This document shows, piece by piece, positions 35,541 through 44,950 of a stretch of 64,000 nucleotides of DNA. Made by a program: the position numbers and the translations under genes. Position 1 is the stretch's first letter; each line of letters starts with the position of its first letter. Source of the stretch: Desulfuromonadales bacterium (lineage in GTDB: Bacteria > Desulfobacterota > Desulfuromonadia > Desulfuromonadales > Geopsychrobacteraceae). The notes under the pieces are model-generated. The model was given only the letters and a program-made list of their open reading frames with translations, ran no database searches and was not told the origin of the DNA. Location: positions 56,042-120,041 of the forward strand of contig JAHYIY010000006.1 in NCBI GenBank assembly GCA_019429255.1, written 5' to 3'.

Positions 35541-36030
35541 GCACCAGGGCTTTACCCTGGTCGAGCTGATCGTCGTCATTGTTATTCTGGCGCTGATCGG
35601 GATGATCAGTGTCCCGCTGTTGTTTAATCGTCTCGGCAGCGATGAGCGCACTACCCTGCGCCGCATTGTTGGTACGGTAAAGGAGCTGTATAACGAAGCG
35701 ACCTTGACCAGGGACGAACATCAGCTGGAGTTTGATCTGGATCGCCATACCATCAAAGCCTTTCGGTTGCGCAGCGTTGCTGCTGATCGGGTGGAAAAGG
35801 AGCCATTTCGCCACGAGATCGTTTTAGCACCTTTAACCTTGCAGCAGATTGAGGTGGAGGGGCAGGGGAGTTTCCGTTCCGGTCAGGTCACTGTGCGGAT
35901 TTTTCCGTTAGGCTGGATGGAGCAGACCCGTTTGCATGTACGTCACGCCGACGGTAGTGATATACAGGTGATTTTTTCGCCTTTGACGGGAACGACACGG
36001 ATTGAAGAAGCACAGAACACAATGCGTTGA
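35509..36030 (+). CDS. gspH: Minor pseudopilin GspH
   Basis: 173-residue minor pseudopilin with cleavage site HQG/FTLVELIVVIVILALIG. The globular part is GspH-like, with LYNEATLTRDEHQLEFDLDRH. The ATG at 35509 has a GGCGGAGAGG ribosome-binding region inside the end of gspG, so the genes overlap by 32 bp in different frames. GspH links the pseudopilus tip to the GspG shaft in known systems. Identification follows its position after gspG and the pilin-type N-terminus. Confidence 0.88.
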   Translation: MPILRTGISSRHQGFTLVELIVVIVILALIGMISVPLLFNRLGSDERTTLRRIVGTVKELYNEATLTRDEHQLEFDLDRHTIKAFRLRSVAADRVEKEPFRHEIVLAPLTLQQIEVEGQGSFRSGQVTVRIFPLGWMEQTRLHVRHADGSDIQVIFSPLTGTTRIEEAQNTMR

Positions 36031-36394
36031 CGGATTTACCCTGCTTGAGGTGATGATCGCCCTGGCGATTGTGGCCATTGCCCTGGTCACCCTGCTTGGT
36101 CTGTCAAATCGAACCGTTCTGGTACATGAGCGGATTCAGAAGCTGACTCGGGCAACCTTGTTGGCACAACAGTTGATGGCCGAGCAGGAAGTTCAGCTCG
36201 CCGGTGTCGGCGTTGTTGATGAAGAGCGGGAAGGGGTTTTTGAGGAACCCTTTGCCGATTTCAGCTGGCGGATTTTCTACGAACATACCATGATCCCCCA
36301 GGTGCGACAGATCCATGTCCAGGTCAATTGGGGGCGCGCACAACATAACGAACAGGTTGAGTTGATCTCCTTTGTCGCTGCCGGGGGACGCTGA
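36002..36394 (+). CDS. gspI: Minor pseudopilin GspI
   Basis: 130 residues with cleavage site VDG/FTLLEVMIALAIVAIALVT, the usual GspI start, and QQLMAEQEVQL in the helix. The only workable start is TTG at 36002, overlapping gspH by 29 bp, and its ribosome-binding site is weak, so translation is probably coupled. In studied systems GspI nucleates the tip complex with J and K. Gene order confirms the call. Confidence 0.88.
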   Translation: MKKHRTQCVDGFTLLEVMIALAIVAIALVTLLGLSNRTVLVHERIQKLTRATLLAQQLMAEQEVQLAGVGVVDEEREGVFEEPFADFSWRIFYEHTMIPQVRQIHVQVNWGRAQHNEQVELISFVAAGGR

Positions 36395-36396
36395 CG

Positions 36397-36987
36397 ATGC
36401 GGAGGTCTGGCGGTTTTACCCTCATCGAGGTGATGCTTGCGGTTTTGATCGGCGGGTTGTTGCTCAGCAGTATTTACGGCGTCTTCGGTGCCGTTAGTGC
36501 GGCGCGAGATCGTCTCGAGGATGAGGGAATTCTCTACCATCAGGCGCGGATTTTTTTCGACCGGGTCGGTGGTGAGCTCAGCAGCATGCGGATGACCGCA
36601 TTGGGCGATCGGTCGGTACTTGAGGGTGGAACTACTGTTCAGGGTACGGTTTATCTTGAGTTCAATACCGAACTGGTGTCTCCACTGCAACGTCAACGGG
36701 GCGGATTGTCACGGGTGCGTTACGAATTGCGCCAGGAGGAGGGGAGTCTTACTCTTTATCGCAGCGAGGAAATGCTGCTGGCTAATCTGGCTGCTTCCGA
36801 ACCCCTGGTCTTCATCTCCGGATTGAAGACCTTCGGCATCCGTTATTATGCGGCGGGTCAATGGCACACCAGTTGGACAAGCAACCAGCCACCGCAGATG
36901 GTTGAATTCCAGTTTGAGGTTGATTCCGCCCACGATGGTTCAGTCCCTTTTCGCAGCAGCTTCGTGCTGACCGGAGGGCGCGGATGA
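36397..36987 (+). CDS. gspJ: Minor pseudopilin GspJ
   Basis: 196 residues; pilin-type start SGG/FTLIEVMLAVLIGGLLLSS and the GspJ body with YELRQEEGSLTLYRSEEMLL. It begins at ATG 36397, two bases after the gspI stop, and overlaps gspK by 4 bp. It forms the tip complex with GspI and GspK. Confidence 0.9.
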   Translation: MRRSGGFTLIEVMLAVLIGGLLLSSIYGVFGAVSAARDRLEDEGILYHQARIFFDRVGGELSSMRMTALGDRSVLEGGTTVQGTVYLEFNTELVSPLQRQRGGLSRVRYELRQEEGSLTLYRSEEMLLANLAASEPLVFISGLKTFGIRYYAAGQWHTSWTSNQPPQMVEFQFEVDSAHDGSVPFRSSFVLTGGRG

Positions 36988-37931
36988 GTCCGTTGACAAA
37001 TGAAAAAGGAATGGCCCTGCTCATTGTCCTGGCCGTCGTGGCACTGCTCAGTTCACTGTTGATTGAGTTTTCTTTTTCGACGCTGGTGGATTTGCGTTCG
37101 GTCGAAACCTTCAGAGATCGCTCGAAGGCCTACTATATTGCCCGGGGCGGGGTTGAAGCGGCGCGCATTATTCTGCAGGAAGATCGTAATCAGTTCGATC
37201 ATCCGTCCGAGTTTTGGGGGGAACTTCTTGCCGGCATCCCGGTGGGTGAAGGTGATGTCAGTCTCAAGATTGAGGACTTGAGCGGGCGGCTGAATATTAA
37301 TTTTGTTGGTGACGCGCGCGGCAATCCATTACCCGGTTATCATCGCTTCGTCGCCCTGTGTGAAGAGGTTCTGCAGGTCGATTCGGTGGCAGCGCGCGCT
37401 CTGGCCGATGCCTTGGTGAACTGGTTTCATGCTGATCTGGCGGTGATGACGGCAGACGATGCCTATTACAACCGCCAAACGCCACCCTATAGTCGCCGTG
37501 GTGCCAAGTTGACGGCTCTTGATGAGCTTCATCTGGTACGCGGCTTCGATGAGGAGGTGCTCACCGCCCTGCGCCCCTTTATCCGGGTTGTTGGCGCTGA
37601 GCCGATCAATGTCAATACGGCACCGGTGGAAGTGTTGCTGGCCTGGCAGCACTCGGCAGCAGCGGGTAATGTGGCGATTATTTTTGACCGGCCGGACATG
37701 GATGTACTGGTCCAATACCGTGAAACTACAGCTTTTAAAGAGCTGGCAGATCTGGCACTGGTTGAAGGAATAGGCCCGCGCTGGTCAACGGCCTGGAGCC
37801 AGGGGTCGGTAACCGTTCAGGGCGCGGTTTATCAGATTGAAAGTCTGGGGCGGGTTAATCAGGGCAGTCGGCGCGCTCAGGCCGTTGTCGCTAAACAGGG
37901 AAATATCCTGCTGAGTTTGAAGATGGAATAG
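36984..37931 (+). CDS. gspK: Minor pseudopilin GspK
   Basis: Large tip pseudopilin of 315 residues. It begins KGMALLIVLAVVALLSSLLIEFSF; as usual for GspK, the consensus Glu at +5 is absent. The GspK core is seen in EDLSGRLNIN and INVNTAPVEVLLAW, a SAM-like helical insertion typical of the family. The start overlaps gspJ by 4 bp (ATGA) and 3 bp separate it from gspL. GspK is thought to cap the pseudopilus. Confidence 0.92.
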   Translation: MSPLTNEKGMALLIVLAVVALLSSLLIEFSFSTLVDLRSVETFRDRSKAYYIARGGVEAARIILQEDRNQFDHPSEFWGELLAGIPVGEGDVSLKIEDLSGRLNINFVGDARGNPLPGYHRFVALCEEVLQVDSVAARALADALVNWFHADLAVMTADDAYYNRQTPPYSRRGAKLTALDELHLVRGFDEEVLTALRPFIRVVGAEPINVNTAPVEVLLAWQHSAAAGNVAIIFDRPDMDVLVQYRETTAFKELADLALVEGIGPRWSTAWSQGSVTVQGAVYQIESLGRVNQGSRRAQAVVAKQGNILLSLKME

Positions 37932-37934
37932 ACT

Positions 37935-39314
37935 ATGTCAAAACGCTTTATCGGTATTGATCTGGAGGGGGTTGAAGTGCGGGTTGCCCTGCTGCAGATG
38001 ACTGCGGGTAAGATCAAGATAGATCTTGAACGGCGTGCATACAGCTCACCTGAAGAATCCCGGGCGGCACTCGCGGAGATTCTTGCCGGCAAGACCGCCC
38101 TGACCGATCGGGTGGTTACCGCCCTGCCGGCACGGGTTGGTCTGTTTCGGCGCCTGCGCTTCCCTTTCCGTGAAAAACGTAAGATAGAAGCAGCATTGCC
38201 TCTGGCTTTGTCGGCGCAGTTGCCGGTTTCATTGGAAGAAAAGCTGGTTTCCTACCTGCCGCCGCGTCCCGGTGATAACGATTATGAAGTGGATGCGGTG
38301 GTTGTCAATAAACTGGAAATTACCGATCTCCTCGATCATTTTCCCGATCCTGAGCAAAATCCCGGGCGTGTAGATATGTTTCCCTTTGCTCTGTTGCCGG
38401 CGTTGGCAGAGCAGGATGGGGTGCTGATTTACTGTCGTCGGGTTGAGGTGGTTGTTGCCCTGATTGTCGGTGGCAGGTTGGAAGATTATCGTCTGCTACC
38501 CGGCACAACTGAGCTGGCTGATGAAGAGCTTTATGACTTTATCAGCCAGCAGGTCAGTCAGCTTGAATATGCCCTGGAGCAGGAAGAACTTCCACTTTGG
38601 ATTATGGGCGCCGGTGTAACTGATCAATTATATCAGTATCTTCAAGCCTCCGGACGGGAGATTCTGGCACCAGCAGCTGAGGTATTCGGAACCGACCTGC
38701 CGCGAGAAATGGCTCCAGCCGCGCTCCTGGCGCTGGCAGAGCTGCGCAGCAAAAAAAGCGGCCAGCTTAACTTTCGCCAGGGCGAATTTGCCGCCCGCGG
38801 GCAACTGCAGATGTTGCGGCCGAAGTTGATCGTTGCGGCGGTGTTGCTGATCCTGGTAATGCTTGGCGGAGCGCTAACCATGCATTTGAGTTATCTGCAG
38901 AGATCAGCCGAAGAGGCGGAACTGGCGGCGCAACTCAATCGCATCTTCAGGCAGGTGGTGCCTTCCGGCGCCATTGTTGATATTCCCTTGCAGATGGAGA
39001 GTCTACGCCAGCAATTGCTCACCGATGTGCAGATGCTTGGACTCGATGGCCGAGGTGCCGTTGCGGTGTTGCGCGAATTGTCTGATGCTATCAACGCTGA
39101 TTTACGCATTGAGCTGCAGGATTTCAATTACAGTGCCGACGAAACACGGATTGCCGGATCAGCTGAATCTTTTGATGCGGTCAATCAGATTGCTGAAGTA
39201 TTGGGTGCCCGACCCTTGTTTCGTGAGGTGACTATTACCAATGCACGACTGGCAACAGACAATGTTCGTGTTGATTTTGAAATGCGCCTGGCTATCGCAA
39301 CAGGGAGGCCGTGA
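37935..39314 (+). CDS. gspL: Type II secretion assembly protein GspL
   Basis: Bitopic protein that holds GspE at the membrane. 459 residues: an actin-like cytoplasmic domain opening SKRFIGIDLEGVEVRVALL, a single membrane helix at about 296-317 (LIVAAVLLILVMLGGALTM), and a periplasmic ferredoxin-like domain. Resemblance to PilM/PilN arrangements is general. The stop overlaps the gspM start by one base (TGATG), indicating coupled translation. Confidence 0.88.
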   Translation: MSKRFIGIDLEGVEVRVALLQMTAGKIKIDLERRAYSSPEESRAALAEILAGKTALTDRVVTALPARVGLFRRLRFPFREKRKIEAALPLALSAQLPVSLEEKLVSYLPPRPGDNDYEVDAVVVNKLEITDLLDHFPDPEQNPGRVDMFPFALLPALAEQDGVLIYCRRVEVVVALIVGGRLEDYRLLPGTTELADEELYDFISQQVSQLEYALEQEELPLWIMGAGVTDQLYQYLQASGREILAPAAEVFGTDLPREMAPAALLALAELRSKKSGQLNFRQGEFAARGQLQMLRPKLIVAAVLLILVMLGGALTMHLSYLQRSAEEAELAAQLNRIFRQVVPSGAIVDIPLQMESLRQQLLTDVQMLGLDGRGAVAVLRELSDAINADLRIELQDFNYSADETRIAGSAESFDAVNQIAEVLGARPLFREVTITNARLATDNVRVDFEMRLAIATGRP

Positions 39315-39832
39315 TGATCGTCAGACTCGACGAACGTGAACGCATCATCGTCCTGGCAGGGATGGTTATTCTGGCTGTCATCCTGATCTGGTTGGTGCTG
39401 CTTAATCCCTACATGAATGCCATGCAGAGCCTTGATCGGCGCATTGACGGGCAGCGACGCAATCTTGAGCGGGTGGCAATCCTGGGCCAGGAAATAGACC
39501 AGTTGCGCCAACAACTGGCGGGCATCGAGTCGCAGCAGCGCTCTGGCCGTCCCCTTTTTTCCCAGGTTGAAAATCTGACCAAACAGATCGGGGTGCGCGA
39601 ACAGTTGCTCTCCATGCGTCCGCAACCTGATGTGGTACAGGGTGGTTTTCGCCAGCAGACGGTGGAGATTCGTCTTGAACGGGTCACTTTAAGTCAACTG
39701 GTTGGCTTTCTGCATGCGGCAGAACACCGCAGCCACGGAATCCAGGTACGTTCCTTGCGGGTGCGCCCACGTTTTGATGATCGTTCGCGGCTGGATGTCA
39801 ATCTGGTGCTGATGTCTCTGGAGCGGGCATGA
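39314..39832 (+). CDS. gspM: Type II secretion assembly protein GspM
   Basis: 172-residue partner of GspL with a short cytoplasmic tail, one membrane helix (about 12-33, IIVLAGMVILAVILIWLVLLN), a coiled-coil stretch (LDRRIDGQRRNLERVAIL) and a small periplasmic domain. ATG 39314 lies five bases after GGGAGG; a GTG one codon earlier is possible. The 3' end overlaps gspN by 4 bp. The call leans on size, topology and position. Confidence 0.85.
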   Translation: MIVRLDERERIIVLAGMVILAVILIWLVLLNPYMNAMQSLDRRIDGQRRNLERVAILGQEIDQLRQQLAGIESQQRSGRPLFSQVENLTKQIGVREQLLSMRPQPDVVQGGFRQQTVEIRLERVTLSQLVGFLHAAEHRSHGIQVRSLRVRPRFDDRSRLDVNLVLMSLERA

Positions 39833-40707
39833 AAAATACTCTTGGCAACTTGTTATCAGGGCGCGGGCCGAACAGTAGCTTAAGGCTGTTTGGTATCTGT
39901 CTGGTGCTGTTCTGTGTTAGCAGCTTTTTCTCCTTCTGGGTGTTTTTTCCGGCAGAGGTGCTGCAGCAGCGACTGGTGCAGCAAATATCCCGGGAAACCG
40001 GACTGCGCATGCATGGCGAGCAGGCGACGATGCTGATGCCGTTGGGCATCAAATTTGACTTGACTATCTACCCGGATCAGCCCGGGATGATCCCGCTGGT
40101 AGTTGATGATTTGCGCCTGACTCCGCTGTGGACATCGCTGCTGACACTGAATCAGGCGGTTCACTTGAAAGGCTTTATAGCTCAAGGTGATGTCAGTGCC
40201 CGCGTGTGGCGTAACGGTAACGTTAATGTCAGTTTGCAGGATCTGAGCCTGCTCGATCTACAGGAGTCGGATCTGTCCTACCGTCTCGGTGGCGCGCTCA
40301 ACTTGCGCTTGATCGGGGAAGAACTATTATCACCGGGGGCGCAGGGTGGAGGACGTTTTAATGCCGACATCCGCGATGCCCTGGTGCTTGGTCTTGAGCG
40401 CATTGGTCTGCCGGCCGATGTTTCCCTGGGGCAGCTGCAGATCAATGGGCACTTCAGTGAGTCGCGGGTGAGTGTTGAACAGTTGGTAGCTAGCGGTGGG
40501 GTTCTTGAGCTGAGTGGAGGCGGCACCCTGCTCATTGGCGCAACGCCGGAACAGACACGAATCAATCTCAATGTGCGCTTGCATCCGACGCGTCAGACAC
40601 CGGAGAATATTCGTGATCTGCTGATGCTGACCGGCATACGTCCCGGCGCCGATGGCAGCTACACCCTGCAAATTGGCGGCACGGTAGCGCGCCCGTTGAT
40701 GCGCTGA
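39829..40707 (+). CDS. gspN: Type II secretion protein GspN
   Basis: 292-residue protein with an N-terminal membrane segment (LFGICLVLFCVSSFFSFWVFFP) and a periplasmic AsmA-like beta-rich domain; it ends GADGSYTLQIGGTVARP, usual for GspN. GspN is present in some T2SS operons and is not essential in all systems. It is the last gene of the operon, and the next genes run on the opposite strand. Confidence 0.85.
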   Translation: MKNTLGNLLSGRGPNSSLRLFGICLVLFCVSSFFSFWVFFPAEVLQQRLVQQISRETGLRMHGEQATMLMPLGIKFDLTIYPDQPGMIPLVVDDLRLTPLWTSLLTLNQAVHLKGFIAQGDVSARVWRNGNVNVSLQDLSLLDLQESDLSYRLGGALNLRLIGEELLSPGAQGGGRFNADIRDALVLGLERIGLPADVSLGQLQINGHFSESRVSVEQLVASGGVLELSGGGTLLIGATPEQTRINLNVRLHPTRQTPENIRDLLMLTGIRPGADGSYTLQIGGTVARPLMR

Positions 40708-40718
40708 CGGTTTCGTGG

Positions 40719-41423
40719 TCAGCGCGGATTTTTGACAAAACGGTAACCGCGCCCGCGCACGGTTTTAAAGTAGCGCGGATTGGCCGGGTCGGTTTCAAAA
40801 TATTTACGCAAGCGCACCACAAAGTTGTCCAGCGTCCGGGTTTCGGTTGTTGGCGAAAAACCCCACACCTGCTTGAGCAGTTCCGCCCGCGTCAACACCT
40901 TTCCCTCGTTGTTAATAAACAAGCGCAGCATTTTCAGCTCCAGCTCGGTCAGATCGATGGTTCCTTGCCCTGTTGTTGCCTGGTGCGTATCCAGGTCGAT
41001 GAGGTTGTCACCAAAGGAATAGCGGGGCAACTGCTTTTCTGCCGGCGGCCATTGCCCACGACGCAACAGACTGGCAACCCGCAGCAGAAATTCTTTGAGA
41101 TTGAACGGCTTGGTCAAGTAATCATCGGCACCGGTGCTCAGCCCGGCAATGCGGTCCTGCTGTGAATCGCGAGCTGTCAGCATCAAGATTGGTATTGTAT
41201 TCCCTTCTTCACGTAACTGATCACATACCTTCAGCCCGTCCATTCCCGGCAATGTCAGGTCGAGAATCACCAGGGCATAGGGTGTGTGCTGCAGGATGTT
41301 GAGTGCTTCCTCTCCGGTCGTTACATGGGTCACCAGATACCCTTCAGCTTCGAGGTTGTAGATCAGTCCATGGGCCAGATGGGGTTCATCTTCGACGAGG
41401 AGCACAGGGATAGAATCGGTCAT
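40719..41423 (-). CDS. OmpR-family response regulator
   Basis: 234 residues. The receiver domain has the acidic pair in VEDE, the phospho-acceptor Asp in LVILDLTLPGMDG (about residue 55) and Lys in YLTKPF. A winged-helix DNA-binding domain follows, ending RGRGYRFVKN. Its start overlaps the kinase gene by 4 bp on the minus strand. It ends 11 bp from gspN, tail to tail. The regulon is unknown; proximity to the secretion operon does not by itself imply control of it. Confidence 0.93.
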   Translation of the reverse strand: MTDSIPVLLVEDEPHLAHGLIYNLEAEGYLVTHVTTGEEALNILQHTPYALVILDLTLPGMDGLKVCDQLREEGNTIPILMLTARDSQQDRIAGLSTGADDYLTKPFNLKEFLLRVASLLRRGQWPPAEKQLPRYSFGDNLIDLDTHQATTGQGTIDLTELELKMLRLFINNEGKVLTRAELLKQVWGFSPTTETRTLDNFVVRLRKYFETDPANPRYFKTVRGRGYRFVKNPR

Positions 41424-42373
41424 TCCGGTTGCCTTGTGCAGATAAGGGGGAATAGCAGATGAAAGGTGCTCCCCTGTTGTGGTGTCGAGGTGTCCAGCCA
41501 GATGCGGCCATTATGCAGTTTGACGATATTATAAACAATGAAAAGCCCAAGACCGCTGCCGTGAATGCTTTTCCCCGGATAGCGAATTCGATAAAACATC
41601 TTGAAAACCTTCTTGCGCAACGGATGTGGGATTCCATAGCCGGAATCACTGAAAATCAGATGAGCCATGCTGGCGTTACGTCTCATTTCAACGCGAATGC
41701 GTGCCGGCCCTTCGCTATAGAGAACAGCATTTTCAATCAGGTTGCGCAATACGGTTTCCAGGGCATCGGCATCAAAGCGGGCAACCAGCCCCGGTTCAAT
41801 TGTCCAGTCAATATCGGTGCCGGCGGGAAGCAGCGAGCGTTTACTGCGCAGATAGGTTTCGATCATGCTTGATAGGTTGCCGCGCTGAAGGTTGAGCAGT
41901 GAATCCTTGTGCTGGATACTGTTGGCGTTAAGCAGGTTGTTGACCATGCCTTCGAGCCGGATGCAGTCTTTTTTCATCAACGTGACAAACTGGTTGAGCT
42001 GGTCATGGGTGGGGGGGCGCATCTGGATCGTATCGAGGTGAAGTTGCAGCGATGCCAGGGGTGATTTGAGTTCGTGAGTCACCTGACTGATAAAGCGTTG
42101 TTGCGCCTTGTAAAGGGCGCTCTGCTTGCGCCAGTAGATAAAAATAACATAAATACCAACCAGAATAGCGACCAGCAGCGCAATCCCTTCGGCCAGAATC
42201 AGCCAGTCGGTCTTTTGCGATAACCACTCGGCCTGAAACTCGGCAGCCAGTTCTTTTAGTTGACGATGCCGTCCGAGAAACCAGTAGATCCAGAAAACCA
42301 GCACCATGATCCAGAGAATCTGAATACCGATGAAGGTGAAAAGTGGATGAAACAAGCGGCGAAACAGCTTCAT
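41420..42373 (-). CDS. Membrane sensor histidine kinase
   Basis: 317 residues with two membrane helices (about 10-32 and 57-79) enclosing only about 25 residues outside, so it probably senses within the membrane or through a partner. HisKA motif QVTHELKSPLASLQ (phospho-His), N box RNLIENAVLYS, and ATP lid motifs DSGYGI and GSGLGLFIVYN are all present. It is co-transcribed with the response regulator downstream. The signal is unknown. Confidence 0.93.
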   Translation of the reverse strand: MKLFRRLFHPLFTFIGIQILWIMVLVFWIYWFLGRHRQLKELAAEFQAEWLSQKTDWLILAEGIALLVAILVGIYVIFIYWRKQSALYKAQQRFISQVTHELKSPLASLQLHLDTIQMRPPTHDQLNQFVTLMKKDCIRLEGMVNNLLNANSIQHKDSLLNLQRGNLSSMIETYLRSKRSLLPAGTDIDWTIEPGLVARFDADALETVLRNLIENAVLYSEGPARIRVEMRRNASMAHLIFSDSGYGIPHPLRKKVFKMFYRIRYPGKSIHGSGLGLFIVYNIVKLHNGRIWLDTSTPQQGSTFHLLFPLICTRQPE

Positions 42374-42521
42374 GGAATTATCCGAACCTTTGTCCTGTTA
42401 CACAATGACGACCTATCCATCAGTTTTTACACAAGTATTACATTTATTGCGAGGTGTTTGCGATACTATCCTCAGCGCGGGTCGATAAGGATCTATACTA
42501 GCACAGGGAGTAACAAACTCT

Positions 42522-43595
42522 ATGGTTAAAGGATTGACTATCGGTAAACACAGCGTACCATATCCTCTGATACAGGGCGGCATGGGAGTGCGGGTATCCG
42601 GTTATCGTTTGGCCGGTCATGTTGCCCTGAATGGCGGCATTGGCGTCATCGCAACTCCCGGCCTGGCCTTGGGGAGTGACACGGCGACCGGTGAAAACTA
42701 TTTTGCCGATGATCGCCAGGCGTTGCTCGACGAACTGCGCAAGGCCTACGAGATAGCTCCCAATGGTGTTATCGGGGTTAATTGTATGGTGGCGGTGAGC
42801 AACTATGATGATGCGGTCAGGGCGTCGTGTGAAGGGGGGGCGAAGCTGATCATCAGTGGTGCTGGTTTGCCCTTGAGTCTGCCCGGGTTGACCGTTGATT
42901 ATCCCGATGTGGCGCTGGTTCCTATCGTTTCCTCATTGAAGGCAGCGCAGCTGATCGCACGCAAATGGCACAAAGGTTACGGACGATTGCCCGATGCTGT
43001 TGTGGTGGAAGATCCCGATACCGCCGGGGGTCATCTGGGCGAAAAACCGGAAAAAATCGGCTCGGGCGAGTACGACCAGTATGCCACGGTGCGTGCCGTC
43101 AAGGAGTACTTCAGCAGCGAGTGGAATCTGCATATCCCGATTATTGCTGCCGGGGGTGTCTGGGATCGTGAAGATCTCGAACATGCTCTTGCTGAAGGGG
43201 CGGATGCCGTGCAGATGGCTTCGCGCTTTGTTGTCACGCAAGAGTGTGACGCCGATGATGCCTTTAAGCAGGCTTATCTTGACTGCACCCCTTCCGATAT
43301 TGGCCTGATGATGAGCCCCGCCGGCCTGCCGGGACGTGCCCTGATCGGCAATGTCGCGGCGATTCGGCAGCGCGATCTGGATGAAGATCTTCACTGTCCG
43401 GTGGGCTGTCTGAAAAAATGTGCCTACCGTGATCATCAGGAACGTTTCTGTATTGTCCAGGCCCTGGATCGGGCACAAAAAGGGGATCGCGAAACGGGGT
43501 TGATATTCTGTGGTACCAACGCCTGGAAAGCTGATCGCATTTCAACGGTGAAAGAAGTTTTTGCCGAACTGTTTCCACCGAACCAGACGGATTGA
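42522..43595 (+). CDS. Nitronate monooxygenase / FabK-like FMN protein
   Basis: 357-residue TIM-barrel flavoprotein of the 2-nitropropane dioxygenase family: YPLIQGGMGVRVSGYRLA at the start, GVNCMVAVSNYDD, SGAGLPLSL, and the phosphate-binding PIIAAGGVWDREDLEHAL ... GADAVQMASRFV. The C-terminal region has a Cys-rich run, CPVGCLKKCAYRDHQERFC, which could bind a metal or cluster. Enoyl-ACP reductase FabK is a relative, so the reaction is open. It stands 137 bp before the heme cluster. Confidence 0.85.
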   Translation: MVKGLTIGKHSVPYPLIQGGMGVRVSGYRLAGHVALNGGIGVIATPGLALGSDTATGENYFADDRQALLDELRKAYEIAPNGVIGVNCMVAVSNYDDAVRASCEGGAKLIISGAGLPLSLPGLTVDYPDVALVPIVSSLKAAQLIARKWHKGYGRLPDAVVVEDPDTAGGHLGEKPEKIGSGEYDQYATVRAVKEYFSSEWNLHIPIIAAGGVWDREDLEHALAEGADAVQMASRFVVTQECDADDAFKQAYLDCTPSDIGLMMSPAGLPGRALIGNVAAIRQRDLDEDLHCPVGCLKKCAYRDHQERFCIVQALDRAQKGDRETGLIFCGTNAWKADRISTVKEVFAELFPPNQTD

Positions 43596-43732
43596 CTTTC
43601 CTCGCAGTGAGTTCCACCACTCCTTTGCCGAGTTCAATGCGAAATGATCTGTACGGATCTGCACGAGAATGATTGAACTGGAAGACATTCGGTAGTAAAG
43701 TCATGCGTCCGAATCAACTTCAAGGAGACGAT

Positions 43733-44842
43733 ATGGCAAAACACAAAGAATATATTCCCAAATGGATTGCCTGGGAGAGCACCCAACGCTGCAATTTAAG
43801 TTGCGTTCATTGTCGCTGTTCCTCCGAATTAACATCCTCAGCTGGTGACTTTACTACCCAGGAAGCGTTCAAGCTGATTGATGATATTTGTGAGGTGAGT
43901 AAGCCGGTGATGGTGTTGTCCGGTGGTGAGCCGCTGATGCGTGACGATATCTTCGAGATCGCCCGCTACGGCACATCCAAAGGCTTACGCATGTGCATGG
44001 CGACCAATGGCACCCTGATTACCGATGCGGTGTGTGCTGAGATGAAGAGTGCCGATATCAAGATGGTCTCTCTTTCGCTGGACGGTTCGACGGTGGCAAT
44101 TCACGATAACTTCCGTAGCTCTCCCGGCGCCTTCGCAGGCGTTGTGCGCGGAGCAGAAACCTTAAAGCGTAACGGCATCCCTTTTCTGATCAATTCTTCC
44201 TTTACCAAGCGCAACCAACATGATATCGCTGCCACCTTCCGGGTGGCCAAGGAGCTGGGAGCAACCGCCTGGTATATGTTCATGATTGTGCCGACCGGGC
44301 GCGGCGAAGAGATTATGAGCGAGCTGATTTCCCCGGAAGACTACGAGGAAATCCTCACCTGGCACTATGAGCAGGAGAAGAACGAGGAAGATATTTTGAT
44401 GCGGCCGACCTGTGCGCCGCACTACTATCGCATTGTTCCACAAAAAGCCAAGGAAGAGGGGATCGACTTCAAACGCCGGAGCCTGACCTTTTCGACCGGA
44501 GGCGGGAAGGGGTGTATCGCTGCCCAGTCAATCTGCCTGATCGATTGCTTCGGCAACCTCAAGCCCTGCTCCTATTTCCATTCGTCCGTCGGCAATGTCA
44601 AGCAGATTCCCTTCAAGGAGCTGTGGTTCAACTCCAAGGTTTTTAACGATCTGCGTGATTCCAGTAAATACACCGGCAAGTGCGGCGAGTGTGAATATGT
44701 CAATGTCTGTGGCGGTTGCCGCGCCCGCGCCGATGCTGTCTACGGTGATTATATGGCCGAAGAACCCTTCTGCAATTACATCCCGCCAAAAACCCGCAAA
44801 CGGCTGGCGGAAGAAGCAAACACGAGTGAAATAAAGACGTAG
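43733..44842 (+). CDS. Radical SAM/SPASM protein of the AhbC/AhbD/NirJ group
   Basis: 369 residues. The radical SAM cluster motif is [14 protein letters not shown] near the N-terminus, with SGGEPL for SAM binding. A SPASM C-terminal part carries the auxiliary cysteines ([19 protein letters not shown], then [13 protein letters not shown] and a final EPFC). Relatives modify heme side chains: AhbC deacetylates didecarboxysiroheme, AhbD decarboxylates coproheme to heme, NirJ acts in heme d1 synthesis. Immediate linkage to hemE and hemH supports a heme role. ATG 43733 has AAGGAG upstream. Which of the three it is cannot be settled by eye. Confidence 0.8.
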   Translation: MAKHKEYIPKWIAWESTQRCNLSCVHCRCSSELTSSAGDFTTQEAFKLIDDICEVSKPVMVLSGGEPLMRDDIFEIARYGTSKGLRMCMATNGTLITDAVCAEMKSADIKMVSLSLDGSTVAIHDNFRSSPGAFAGVVRGAETLKRNGIPFLINSSFTKRNQHDIAATFRVAKELGATAWYMFMIVPTGRGEEIMSELISPEDYEEILTWHYEQEKNEEDILMRPTCAPHYYRIVPQKAKEEGIDFKRRSLTFSTGGGKGCIAAQSICLIDCFGNLKPCSYFHSSVGNVKQIPFKELWFNSKVFNDLRDSSKYTGKCGECEYVNVCGGCRARADAVYGDYMAEEPFCNYIPPKTRKRLAEEANTSEIKT

Positions 44843-44905
44843 TGGCGGGTCGTGTGCCCGCCCGGTGTTTTCTGCTCGGGTCCCGACAAGAGGGGCCCTT
44901 ACTAC
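44839..44905. repeat. Inverted-repeat segment between radical SAM gene and hemE
   Basis: The 67 bp run from GTAGT to ACTAC, with an inner hairpin GGCGGG/CCCGCC (7-base loop) followed by CGGTGTTTTC. It may reduce read-through into hemE or be a decayed palindromic repeat. It overlaps the radical SAM stop codon. Confidence 0.4.
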
Positions 44906-44950
44906 AAAAACTTCAATATTCAGCTAGCGAAATTATAAGGAGAACGCTCT

